From Fragum whitleyi (lineage: Eukaryota; Mollusca; Bivalvia; Cardiida; Cardiidae): a stretch of 64,000 nt of DNA. Shown here one piece after another: positions 1-12,300 of this stretch (within the stretch, counting starts at the first letter, position 1; every line of letters begins with the position of its first letter). The stretch spans positions 28,195,653 to 28,259,652 of the forward strand of contig OX411556.1 of assembly GCA_948146395.1 (NCBI GenBank), written 5' to 3'. The position numbers and the translations under genes were made by a program. The notes below the pieces were generated by a model that worked only from the letters and a program-made list of their open reading frames with translations, did no database searches and was not told where the DNA came from.

Positions 1-1059
1 ACCCTGGACGTTTTACGAATTTACCTAATTAAGGATTTAACGTAAGTCTACATGTGCAAAAAATCGATGACCAGCGGGAGCATACGCATTAAAGCTGACC
101 AAAACAAGCCATGTGTAACGCGCGGGGTATTAGATTGTCGCTATAACAACCAGTCTTTGATTACGCAATCTTGTCGAGTTAGCGACGCGTCATTACCGCT
201 TCTGTCATTACCTTTCTTCGTCGGATACAGATCGCGTGGGTCCTTTGATAGGATTATTGAATCAAAGAAAATTCAAGTCAGGGGAATATTCGTTATATCA
301 AACGAAGTTCATGCAGCTCAGACCGATAAAATTTCGAAATACCGCTTCCTAAAAGTCTTAGAATAGATCTACGGGTAAATTATCCGAAGTAAAAAGATGC
401 TACCAGAAAACATTTACAAAAGGTCATTCGACTGTCCTCGTTTAAATACGTTTAGAATTGGCATCTTCGGAGAAAGCGGGGAAATCCCAATGACGTCATT
501 TAAGTTGTCTGCAACATGTCTGACGAGAGATTTGAAATGACGAATTTACTATTTGGATTAGATTCTATTCTGCGTAAGTTTAGATAGGTTAAGAACTTTT
601 ATTGGCACACTACCTAGAACGTTCGCCACTTTTGGGACGACTGGCCGAGGAAAATTAAAGCTGCATTAATTTCCGTAATATCGCCGGATACCAAAACATC
701 GTAACTAAAATTTGAGTAAGCTGCATTTCCTAGGCCCACCGCGCAAGATACACCTAAGGACCGATTCCACATTTTCTCATATTAGTTTACATAATTTATG
801 CAATGAAAATAATAAAAGGTGATTGTGAAACCAAAGCTCGTACCTACAGCTATAAGTCAAAGCTACTAGTTTTAAGGCTTGGAAGTCGTTTATCCTTAGA
901 GAACCAACTAGAATCATGGACTTTAAGCAAAAATTTAACTTATATTTAACATGGAAACAAGCATTTACAAAGTGTGCAAAAAAAAATGATGGTGGGTGGT
1001 GGTGGTTGGGGGGGGGGGGGGGGTAGGGGGGGGCGGGTAAAAATTCCTTACTTAGAAAA
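1..1059. other. No gene recognised; G-rich tract
   Basis: I see no gene or known repeat in the first kilobase. A 104-codon open frame near 52-366 has no recognisable motif and no convincing splice context. At 1008-1037 the plus strand is almost pure G, with runs of 16, 8 and 3, which could fold as a G-quadruplex. The tract directly precedes the head of the repeat element that follows. Confidence 0.5.
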
Positions 1060-2945
1060 ACAAGAGCTGTCTGAGGACAGTGAAGCTCGACTATTCCTAG
1101 TGCTGGATAGTAACAGCAAATCAATATCGACATTGGAAATTCAATAAAATGAAAGTCAAGAGAAAAGAATCTTTGTCTAGAGGCTGATATTATGGTCACA
1201 GAAGCATGTGCAGAGTTTCAAAGCAATAGCTTTAGTAGGAACAGATATACAACTAACATAAAACATTTGCACGTAAAAACATAACCAAGATTTTCTAAGG
1301 CCAAAAAGGGTTAAAATTCCACTAAATTAAATATCAGAGTAATGAATCTTTTTCTATGGGCTAATATTATGGTCAAAGAAGCATGTGTAAAGTTTCCAAG
1401 CAACAGCTGTAGTAGAAATAGAGATATTACACAAATACGACATTTGCACGTAAAAACTTAACCAAGAATTTTTAAGTCCATAAAGGGTTATAAATCCACT
1501 AAATTCTATACCAGAGAATTGAATCTTTATCAAGAGGCTGTTGTTATGCACATTGAAGCAAGTACAAAGTTTGAAAGCAATAGCTTAAATAGAATTAGAG
1601 ATATAACTGATGCACAACATTTGCACGTAAAAACTAAACCAAGAATTTCTGAGTCTGAAAAAGGTTAAAATTCCACTAAATTCAATATCAGAGTAATAAA
1701 TCTTTGTCAAGAGGGTGATATCATGGTAACAGAAGCATGTGTAAAGTTTCCAAGCAAAAGCCTATGTAGAAATAGAGCTATAACTGATGTACAACATTTG
1801 CACGTAAAAACTTAACCATGATTTCTAAGTCCGAAAAGGGTTAAAATTCCACTTAATTCAATATCAGAGTATTGAATCTTTGTCTAGAGGCTGATATTAT
1901 GGTCACAGAAGCATATGCAAAGTTTCAAAGCAATAGCTTTAGTAGAAATAGAGATATTACAGAAATACAACATTTGCACGTAAAAACTTAACCAAGAATT
2001 TTTAAGTCCATAAAGGGTTATAAATCCACTAAATTCTATACCAGAGAATTGAATCTTTATCAAGAGGCTGTTGTTATGCACATTGAAGCAAGTACAAAGT
2101 TTGAAAGCAATAGCTTAAATAGAATTAGAGATATAACTGATGCACAACATTTGCACGTAAAAACTAAACCAAGAATTTCTGAGTCTGAAAAAGGTTAAAA
2201 TTCCACTAAATTCAATATCAGAGTAATAAATCTTTGTCAAGAGGGTGATATCATGGTAACAGAAGCATGTGTAAAGTTTCCAAGCAAAAGCCTATGTAGA
2301 AATAGAGCTATAACTGATGTACAACATTTGCACGTAAAAACTTAACCATGATTTCTAAGTCCGAAAAGGGTTAAAATTCCACTTAATTCAATATCAGAGT
2401 ATTGAATCTTTGTCTAGAGGCTGATATTATGGTCACAGAAGCATATGCAAAGTTTCAAAGCAATAGCTTTAGTAGAAATAGAGATATTACAGAAATACAA
2501 CATTTGCACGTAAAAACTTAACCATGATTTCTAAGTCCGAAAAGGGTTAAAATTCCATTAAATTCAATATCAGAGTAATGAATCTTTGTCAAGAGGCTGA
2601 TACTATGGTCACAGAAGCATGTGTAAAGTTGCAAAGCAATAGCTTTTATAGAAAAAGAAATATTACAGATAAACAACATTTGCACGTAAAAACTTAACCA
2701 AGATTTCTAAGTCCGAAAAGGGTTAAAATTCCTCTAAATTCAATATCAGAGTAATGAATCTTTGTCTAGATGCTGATATTATGGTCACAGAAGCATGTGC
2801 AAAGTTTCAAAGCAATAGCTTTAATAGAAACAGAGATTTTTAACACTTGCACGTAAAGACTTAACCAAGGCATTACGCGGACGCCGACGCTGACGCCCGG
2901 GTGACTGGAATAGCCCCCCTATTCTTCGAATAGGCGAGCTAAAAA
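1060..2945 (+). mobile_element. HINE/pearl-like element with ten 177-bp repeats
   Basis: The element starts with an ACAAGAG head carrying a short hairpin (CTGTC/GACAG) and the motif AGCTCGACTATTC. It ends with a hairpin whose last arm is GAATAGGCGAGCT, nearly the reverse complement of the head motif, followed by CTAA-type bases (GAGCTAAAA) and preceded by a GACGC-rich stretch. In between are about ten tandem units: the motif CATTTGCACGTAAAA recurs at 1264, 1441, 1618, 1795, 1971, 2148, 2325, 2501 and 2677, with a degenerate copy near 2844. Subterminal inverted repeats, a tandem core, a short G/C-rich microsatellite and a 3' hairpin match the bivalve pearl elements, which are regarded as non-autonomous Helentrons. 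The family assignment is inference. Confidence 0.7.
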
Positions 2946-3166
2946 TTCCTGAAATTCCAACATGGAATTACAAAAATTCCTGATTTTGGCCCTAATTGAG
3001 AGCACTGAACTAGGCATGTTGATTATCAACCATCCCACTTCAATTCCCTCCCAAATCCTGTAACACAAGCCCCCCACACCCCCATTCTCTCCAACTCCTC
3101 CCCTATAAATGAACCCAACCTGAACATTACCCACCATCCCCCCACTCCCATACACACAACTAACAC
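2946..3166. other. 3' flank of the TUT1-like gene
   Basis: This stretch holds the 3' untranslated and flanking DNA of the minus-strand gene that ends at 3167. On the minus strand I see no AATAAA or ATTAAA, so the polyadenylation site could not be placed. The plus strand is pyrimidine-rich (CCCAC, TCCTCC). Confidence 0.4.
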
Positions 3167-3326
3167 CTACTTGGGTTCAGCAGAGGCCCCTTCTTCCTCC
3201 TCCATTTTCTCCTCCTCTTCCTCTCCCCCTTCACCAAGTTCTCCCCTCTTTGCAGCCTCCACTTTAGCATTAAATTTCTCCTCAGCTTCTTTGTACTTTA
3301 TGGCCCTTCTTTCTTCCCTCTTCTTC
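3167..3326 (-). CDS. TUT1: TUT1-like exon 17 (C terminus and stop)
   Basis: The acceptor is TTTTCAG. It encodes residues 715-767: a basic/acidic segment (KKREERRAIKYKEAEEKF), an acidic run (EEEEEKMEEEEG), then SAEPK and TAG at 3169-3167. The gene ends here. Confidence 0.88.
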
Positions 3327-6300
3327 CTGAAAATGCAATGTAAATAGTGATGGGGAGATTAATTGATTACAATTGATAATCAATAATCAGTTGGTTTGGG
3401 CTTTTGATTATTATAATTGACAAAGAAATTTCATAATCTATTAATAAGTTCCTAACACATTAATGAAAGCCATTATATATTGTTTTCAAAATCAACATCT
3501 GTTTGATGGGCCAGCGTTAAACAGTTGTAACTGCCTATATGTTTATAGGCAGTTACAACTGTTTCATGCTGATCCATGAAGTTAGTAGAAAAATCTGAAG
3601 AAAGAGTCTTTAGGTCATAACAAAACTTACACATTCTTTTCTTCAAAGGATGATACTGGAAGTGCTGTATTATTAATTTCTAAGAAAATAATTGTACATT
3701 CGATCATTAGTTGATTTACTCTTACTAAAAACCAATTATCGATTGTGATTTGAAACCGTTTGCCAACACTAAAAGTAAAATCTTAAGTTTTTTTAAAACA
3801 TGAACACCCTTCAAGGGTGTGGAATACCATGCCCAACTCATCTGACACAGACTTTTCTAACTGGGTCAAATACATTTTTAAAGGCCACTTGGCAATCTTA
3901 TTTCATATGTAGAAATAAATTCCCCCTCCACCTCTTTTTAGAGATCTTCATGGGTCATGCTTCCCATTTTGACTGGGACATAAGGTAAGAAGTATTGAGA
4001 AAGATAGCAGAACTCTCTTCTCAGAAAAATAAAGGACTCAAATTTAGTATTTTATTCGATTATTCACATCAAAATTCATTAAAAACAAGAGCACCGCCTA
4101 CAGGTGCCTACGCTCTGCTGTCGAATGCTGGATGGTGGGAAAAAATCTAAGTCGAATAAGGGGCATAATTTGCACAAAATGCATCTAGAGTTATCCCCCT
4201 TGATAGTATAGGTTGCTCTTTTGATGGTGAACATGAGTGCCAAGTTTCAAGTGAATGCCTTCAGTAGAACCAGATATAACAAAACGTCAAAGTGTTCCCA
4301 TGACGACGACAACAACAACAACGACGACACGGAGGCTATAGCAATACCTCGGGTTTTCTCCGAAAGCAGCAGAGCTAACAAGAGCACCACCTACAGGTGC
4401 CTATGCTTGGCTGTTGGGTGCTGGATAATGGATAGAAAATCTAAGTCGATAAAGGGGTGTTATTCACACAAAATGCATCTAGAGTTATCCACTTTGATAA
4501 TAAAGGTACCTTTTTTATTAGTGAACATGTGTGCCAAGTTTAAAGTGAGTGCCTTCAATAGAACCAGGGATATTACAAAATGTCAAAGTTTTCGCACGAG
4601 GATGACAACAACAACAACAACGATGAAAACGACACCAAGGTTATAGCAATACCTCAGGTTTTCTTCCAAAACAGCTGAGCTAAAAATTAATTTCCAAAGC
4701 AGTCAAATGAAAATTTGGTATTATTTAAGTTGGAAAGACAGACTGAACCTTAGGCTTTTTCTGCCCTATATTGAGGGAAAAATAAAGATTTACGACTTCA
4801 AATGAGGACATTACTTGGCCTAAAAGCAGTGTCTATTCTAGGATTCAAAATGTACGGGTGAATTCTGTTGAAAATGGATGAAATTGCAAATAGTTTGAAA
4901 TTTTTGTTCTTTATCTATATAAAATAATCCCCCATCATCTTCAAAAAAAGTGGGGATTTCTCAGAAGTATGAGCTAAAATGCGCAATCTCCCCTCCTAGA
5001 ATAGACACAGCTAAAAGTTGACCAAATAACCCCTTGCTCTATGACAGAGACAAATATAGACCTACAAGATTTCATTATTATGCCTATCAGCTGCCTCTTT
5101 CTTCTCCTTTTCCTCTCGTAGTTTCTCCTTCATATCTTCTGTTGCTTCAGGTAGCTCCTCAACATTTAGTAACAGAATCTACAATCAACCAAAAACATGC
5201 TTTTTGTTGGTGTTCTGCTAAAATCTTGTAACTACAGCTTGTTTAAAGCTGTAGTTTCAAGGTTGTGGAATTCCAATGCTCGACTTGTCCTTCACGATTT
5301 TTCTACCAACATATGCATTTTTCTTTGCCACTTGTCCATTGACAAGTAAATCAAGGACGAACTTGGAATGGTTTTATTAGAGGTAAGAGATTAATTAGCA
5401 GTATGTTTGTATCAAAAGGTAGAAAATATTGTTTTCTTTGAAAGAAAGCATTTTCTTCTTTAAAAACAATAATTTCTCCAATTCATCTATTCTCTTTTTT
5501 ACGGGCACGTTCATGTTGATCCTGGACAAGTAGAAACTCATGCTTCACATGTCTGGGGACAGGTAGAGATAATGAATATTTCCACACCCCTGCAATTGTT
5601 GAAATTTGCTTCTTCATTTGAAATATAATTCAACAATATTCAGGTTAAGTTTGCTCAAATTCGTGTACATGGATACTGCAAAATAGAGAAAAGATACTTT
5701 GCAGTTAATTAAAGGTATTTTTGGTTAAAACCTATTTTTTTCAGGCCATGCCCTACTGTGAACTTAGAGAATAATGATGAACAATTTTGGAGAAATTTTG
5801 CATCCACCAGTAATAAAACAAGTTAACGCCAAAAGCTAATTTTTGTTATATTTCTGACAGAAATAGACAGTGTGTAAACAAAGGGCAATGTTAGTTTTTT
5901 TTAATGAAACTTTCGGCAAGGTTAGTTTGTTTAATGAAACTTTCAACATTTTTTAACTGGTGCACCTATCCATGGTTTCCTATTGTTTCTCACACCAGTA
6001 CAACAACAGCATTTCATCCCAGCCGCCAGCTGCTTATCCCAGTTCCGCATAATCCTTATTATCATATACCCATTTTTGGAAGACAAATGACTTGCTAATC
6101 ATAATGACTTTTGTCAAATCTCTGATGAAAGTTGGCAGAGAGGGGTTCAAACTCAGGACCCCTTGGTTGAGATCCCTATGCCTTACTGCTGAGCAAGTCC
6201 TACTTGTCTCTATCAAAGGGCAAAAACATATTGATGACTTACTCTTTTTTATTGGAATCTGCAAGTTACTATTTCAAATCCTTGATAGAATGGCAGAAGC

Positions 6301-9300
6301 AAGATTTGAGCCTATGTGTTGCATTTCCAACGATTTCACATGTGTGCAATGTAAAGATTCTGACCAGCCTGTGTATCCACACAGTCTGACCAGAATCTTC
6401 ACTATGCCCTATATAGATAGATAAGGTCTTAATCCATCTTCAAGAAGTCAGCATAAATCATAATTGTATTGTGTCATTGTCAACGCTACCCAATGTTCTT
6501 ACCTCACGCAGGTGTGAAATTGTTGGAAATGTCTCAAACAGGCTCATTTAATAGTTAGTAAATTGACCTGTATCCCATACCTCTTTCAAGACTCGAGTCA
6601 TGAATGTACATGTTTTCTTACACCACTCTATTCTGTAGTTTTCTCCACCCTTCTGTAGCTGTTTAACAATCTTGGAGTTTAACAGGGAGGGTTTAAATTC
6701 AACCTGAAAAAGGATATGTAAGATTCTTATGGTTCTGTATTCTTTTTAGTCTTAAATTTTTCAAATAGCATAACATTATTACACAATTCTCACCAATTCC
6801 TATGTTGTTCCAAATAAATAAGATGACTTGTGATTTAGAACAACACACAATTAAGTAATGGTTCTATTCAATCCAAAACCAACCACTCTTTAAAGAATAA
6901 ATATTAGCTACACAAACTTTCCATTAAAGTCTAATGATGAAAACGGCTGCTTTATAGGTTGTTGTTGAAACTCCAAAATGAGCTTTCAAGCATCAAGCAT
7001 ATGCAGAAAATATTATTTTACAAATGAAGACCTTATCTGATCAACTCATTACCTTATCATGTATTTTGACAACAAAGTAAGAAGTGATGGGCAAACTAAT
7101 CGATAACAATCGATAATCAGTTGGTTTTGGCTTCCGATTGTGATAATCAACTTAGAAATTTCATAATCAATTAATCAGGTCCTAAAACATAAATGAAAGC
7201 CATAATATTTTTTTAAAGGAACTGACATCAGTTTGATGGCTCAGCATGAAACAGATGTAACTGCCTATATGTTTATAGGCAGATACAACTGTTTCACGCT
7301 GAGCCATGGAGTTGGTAGAAAAGTCTGAAGGATGGGTCTTCAGGTCATGAGTTAACTAAACTTTCATATTCTATTCTTCAAAGGAATGATACTTGGAGTG
7401 CTGTATTAATTTCTAAGATTGCACAATCGATCATTATTTGATTTTATCCCAACTAGAAAACGATTACAGATTGTGATTTGAAACCGAAGGCCCAACACTG
7501 AAAATATGCTTTCTTACATCAAACATATGGTGATCCCATTTCCTAGGCATGAGGACCTTCTCTTTTTCGGCCTCCAGCCTCTCGGCCTCCTCTTGTAGAA
7601 CAATGTCGGGTACTTCACGGTTCAGTAAATGGATCAGATCTCCTCCCTGAAAACATTTGTGTTTAAAAATATTTTATAATATGACAAACAGTCATTACAG
7701 ATATGTATAATATGACCTACTCTGCAGGAGTAAAATAAACCCGTTGAATATTTTTGATATTACACAGGTGTTATTACACTAGTGGAATAACTATGCACAT
7801 ATGCTAAGAACGTAAAGCAATGTATTTTTGTTGTTAAAATGACGTCATAATGCATTTGCTGACATCATTTCGCAAACGGTGTTATATGTTTGGAGGTAAA
7901 ACATGAATGGATAAATGTCTTAAATTTCCCCTCTTTATGGCAAAATTTTGGGTCATATTATAAATAGAATATCAAATCCATGTACATTTCTATTTTTTGC
8001 GTCATGTCCCAAATCAGGTGTGCAATAATCAACTCGAGTGAAATGTTTATCACTTAAAACAATTTTGAGTGGTATTTTCACAAATTTCAAGCATCTTTGA
8101 GTGACTGGAGCGAGTGTTTGGGAGAAACATATGGACCACTGAGCCAGTGTTTGGGAATGGTTTTGATCAAGCTAAGTGTTAACATAATAGGAGAGTGTAA
8201 TAGATATTCAAGTCTAGCATCAAAAGATTGTAAATATATGAAAATTTCGCAAACATTATCATGAAAAGAATACAAAACATGAATCTTAAACAGCAAGTTT
8301 TCAAGAATTTTGATTTTGACCTTGTTAGATTACCTTGTTGCTATCAGACAACCTTGACCTTGGTTCAAGCAAATCAATAAAATCAATATCTTTCCAAATA
8401 AGAGCATTGAAAAATGAGAAGGCTTGAAGAAATTGGCGATTTAAAGAGTCAGCAAAAAGCTACCTTAAGAGCCAAAAAATATATAGGCACTTAAAAAGTG
8501 CCTAAAAATATATAGGGACTTAAAATAGTACTGCACAGACTTCTGAAAATATTATGAATTCATTATTTTAAAACCCAACCTAAGGACTGGCGAGAGAGAA
8601 TCCTTTATGTACCCAGACAAGGTATCCGATTGTTCACCATGTGGTGAAGGACAAATGTCGACAAGGCTATTTGCCATAACCTATTGTGCTATTTTCACAT
8701 TAAAGAAATTAGATTTACATTTGTTTTTAGAGTAACATTGATAAATCTTAAATGTTTGTAAGGAACAAAAGCTGTATTACATTAGTGGCCTCCCCATTGT
8801 GAAAATATAGCTTTTGTTGTTCACTCAATGTAGGATATTTATACTTCAAAACAAGCAATTATCTAAAATGATTTAATCACAATTTAAAAATCTTACCCCA
8901 GAAGGACTAGCCAGAGAGAATCCTTCATTTCCCCAGACTGACGTCTTGATAGCAGCAATTCTAAACTCCTTCATGATTTGATCCATCGACTTCTCATTCA
9001 CATTCTGGGTCAGGTTATGGTTCAACACAAACGGATCTTGGATGTTCATTGCAGCCGCCTGAAGTTATATTCATACACAGTGACAATATTTCAATGGCTC
9101 AGTGTATAACAGTTGTAACTGCCTATATGTTTATAAGCAGTTACAACTGTTTCACACTGAGCTATGGATTTAGTGATTTTGACAGTGTCTATTCTAGGAG
9201 GGGGGATAGTGAATTTCAGCACATACTTTTGAAAAATCCTCCTTTTTTTTGAGGGGTGATTGGGGATTTTTTAGCATAGAGAAAGAGTTAAAAGTTTACA

Positions 9301-12300
9301 TATTTTTTGGAATGTTGACAATTTTCAACAAATTTCCCCCCCACTTCTCGAAACCAAAAATAGACACTGTTTTGAGACTTTCCAAAGCATTTCTGATTTG
9401 AGTACAAGGGTCTAAAATCGCTATTTTTTCAATAGGGTTCTACAGGAACCCCTACTTGTTACAGTAAGGATCCCTTTCTTCATTATACAGTAAGACTTTG
9501 GAATAAAGAGCATGATTTTCAACCCATTGGTGAGAGACAAATAGTCGGAAAGAATGAGTGCCACTGTCAGGGATCAAGCCCGGGATCTCTAGATTGACAG
9601 TCCGACAGGCTACCAACTTCTCCCATCAATGGGACGATCATTGTAGACCTATGTGGGATAGAAGCTGGAGGCTAGGAAAGGATGTAATGGTAGAACTGGT
9701 GCTAGAAATACCAGTAATCCATTGTTAGAAGCTCCAGCTTCCATAGTATAAATGCAAGATTGTTAAAAGTGGCATAAAACATCATTCTAACAAACACACT
9801 ATACCTTGAATCCTCTAATCCTTCCATCTGACATATTGTCCTTCTCATAAAAGTTAACAAAAGACACCTCTTTACCAGTCCTGGTGTTCAGCACATTGTC
9901 CTTAAAGTTGAAGGCACTCCAGTAAGAGAAAAATCCAGACAGCAGTTCAGCTGAAATTAACAGAAATTATGTAAAACTTTCTTATTGATCATTGAGTTTT
10001 CTCTGTAGATTATCAATTGGTAATATCACTGCAAAACCAGTGAAATAACTGGAAGATTGAACCCTTCCTTAGTTCATTGCAACAGACTTGACGTCATCTG
10101 AGCTGGGCCCATTTTACACATGACATCGTTGTTTTGCCAGGCAAACATACTCTTAAAGGAAATAATTTGTCTCAATTCTGTACAAAAAAAAATAGAATTT
10201 AGAGGTTTTTTTTGTTTTTTTTTTTAAACTGATAAATATTTCTTTTTGTGAACAACAAAAGCTATATGCCTATGCATGCCAGTCTACCAAATGAACCATT
10301 TTTTGTTCACTCAATCAAAAATTGATTTGTCTTATACACTGAAACAAACAATTATATATATATATATCCATTCTTCACTCATGTTAAACAATTTCCAGAT
10401 TCTATAACCATGCATTTAAGCCTTGTCTGAGATTATTGATTGAATCAGGTTAAACACGGCTTTCACAAACAAGAGGACCATGATGGTCCTAGATCGCTAA
10501 CCTGATTCTCTTTGATCCCTGGGACATCACATTAATTAAACAAGAGGACCATGATGGTCCTATATCGCTCACCTGAGTGTGTCACTCATAACTTGTCAAC
10601 CATGTTATGAAAACGACAATTTGTTTGATGTAAATTAAGGTAGGTTAAAATACGTCCTATTGCAACTTGATTTTTTTTAAGTTTCGTATATTTTCAACTT
10701 TTCTCTTATCATGGTGTATTCTTTTAACAACTTTTGAAGACCTTCACCCAAGGAACATAACTGCCAAGTTTCAGCTTGATTGGTCCAATGGTTTAGAAGA
10801 AGAAGAATTTTTTCTAAGATTTTCAGCCATTTTTCAGACTTTCCGTTACCATGTAAAACTAGAGCTTTTGATGAAATGAAATTCTTTTAACAACTTTTGA
10901 AGACCTTCACCCAAGAAACATCCCTGCCAAGTTTCAGCTTGATTGGCCCTGTGGTTAAGGAGGAGAAGAATTTTTTCTAAGATTTTCAGCCATTTTCGGC
11001 CATTTTTCAGATTTTCCATTATCATGGAAACTAGAGTTTTTGATGAAAATAAATTCCTTTAACAACTTTTAAAGACCTTCACCCAAGGAACATCCCTGCC
11101 AAGTTTCAGCTTGATTGGCCCATTGGTTTAGGAGGAGAAGATATTTTTCTAATATTTTCAGCCATTTTCGGCCATTTTTCAGATTTTCCGTTACCACGGA
11201 AACTAGAGTTTTTTGATGAAATTAAATTCTTTTAACAACTTTTGAAGTCCTACACCCAAGGAACATCCCTGCCAAGTTTCAGCTTGATTGGCCCAGTGGT
11301 TTAGGAAGAGAAGATTTGTTTCTAATATTTTCAGCAATTTTCGGCCATTTTTCAGATTTTCCGTTACCATGGAAACTAGAGTTTTTGATGAAATTAAATT
11401 CTTTTAACAACTTTTGAAGACCTTCACCCAAGGAACATCCCTGCCAAGTTTCAGCTTGATTGGCCCAGTGGTTTAGGAGGAGAAGAATTTTTTCTAAGAT
11501 TTTAGGCCATTTTCGGCTATTATGTAACCATGGCAACCAGAGTTTTTGTTGAAATTAAATTCTTTTAACAACTTTTAAAGAGCTTCACCCAAGGAACATC
11601 TCTGCCAAGTTTCAGCTTGATTGGTCCAGTGGTTTAGGAGGAGAAGATGTTTTAAGAAATTGTTGACGGACGGACAGACGGACGGACGGACGGGCAGACG
11701 GACGACGGACGGACAGTGAGTGATCACAATAGCTCACCTTGAGCACTTTGTGCTCAGGTGAGCTAATAAGCAGAGGTCAACAAAGAGATAATTTCTACAT
11801 AAGATCAATACCATGGAATATTTTCAGCCAAGAGCAAGAAGGATAAGCCTTTTCCCTGTTTGATTCTAAGTAAAAAGGGTTGCACCAGGGTGGAGCCCAA
11901 ATTTGAGCCCAGGGTCTTGATATGAACAAACTTGGTAGAGGTCCACTAGATGATGCTACATACCAAATATGAAAGCTGTCTGCCTCCTGGTTTCAGAGAA
12001 AGAATATTTCTGAAGATTATCCTATTTTCACCCATAGGGCTCAGATAAGCTAAAAGGAATGCGCCCAGGTGGAGCCCAAAATATGACCCCAGGGTCTTGA
12101 TATGAACAAAAATTGGTAGAGGCCCACTAGATGATGCTGCATACCAAATATGAAAGCTGTCTGCCTTCTGGTTTCAGAGAAGAAGATTTTTGAAGATTTT
12201 CCTTTTTTTAACCCTTCATGCTCAGATAAGCTAAAAGGGATGTGCCCGGGCAAAGCCCAAATATGACCCCAGGGCCTTGATATGAACAAACTTGGTAGAG

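Noticed and set aside
1060..2945. CRISPR-like array
   Set aside because: Whole 177-bp units repeat, with no short repeat alternating with unique spacers, in an animal intron-rich context.
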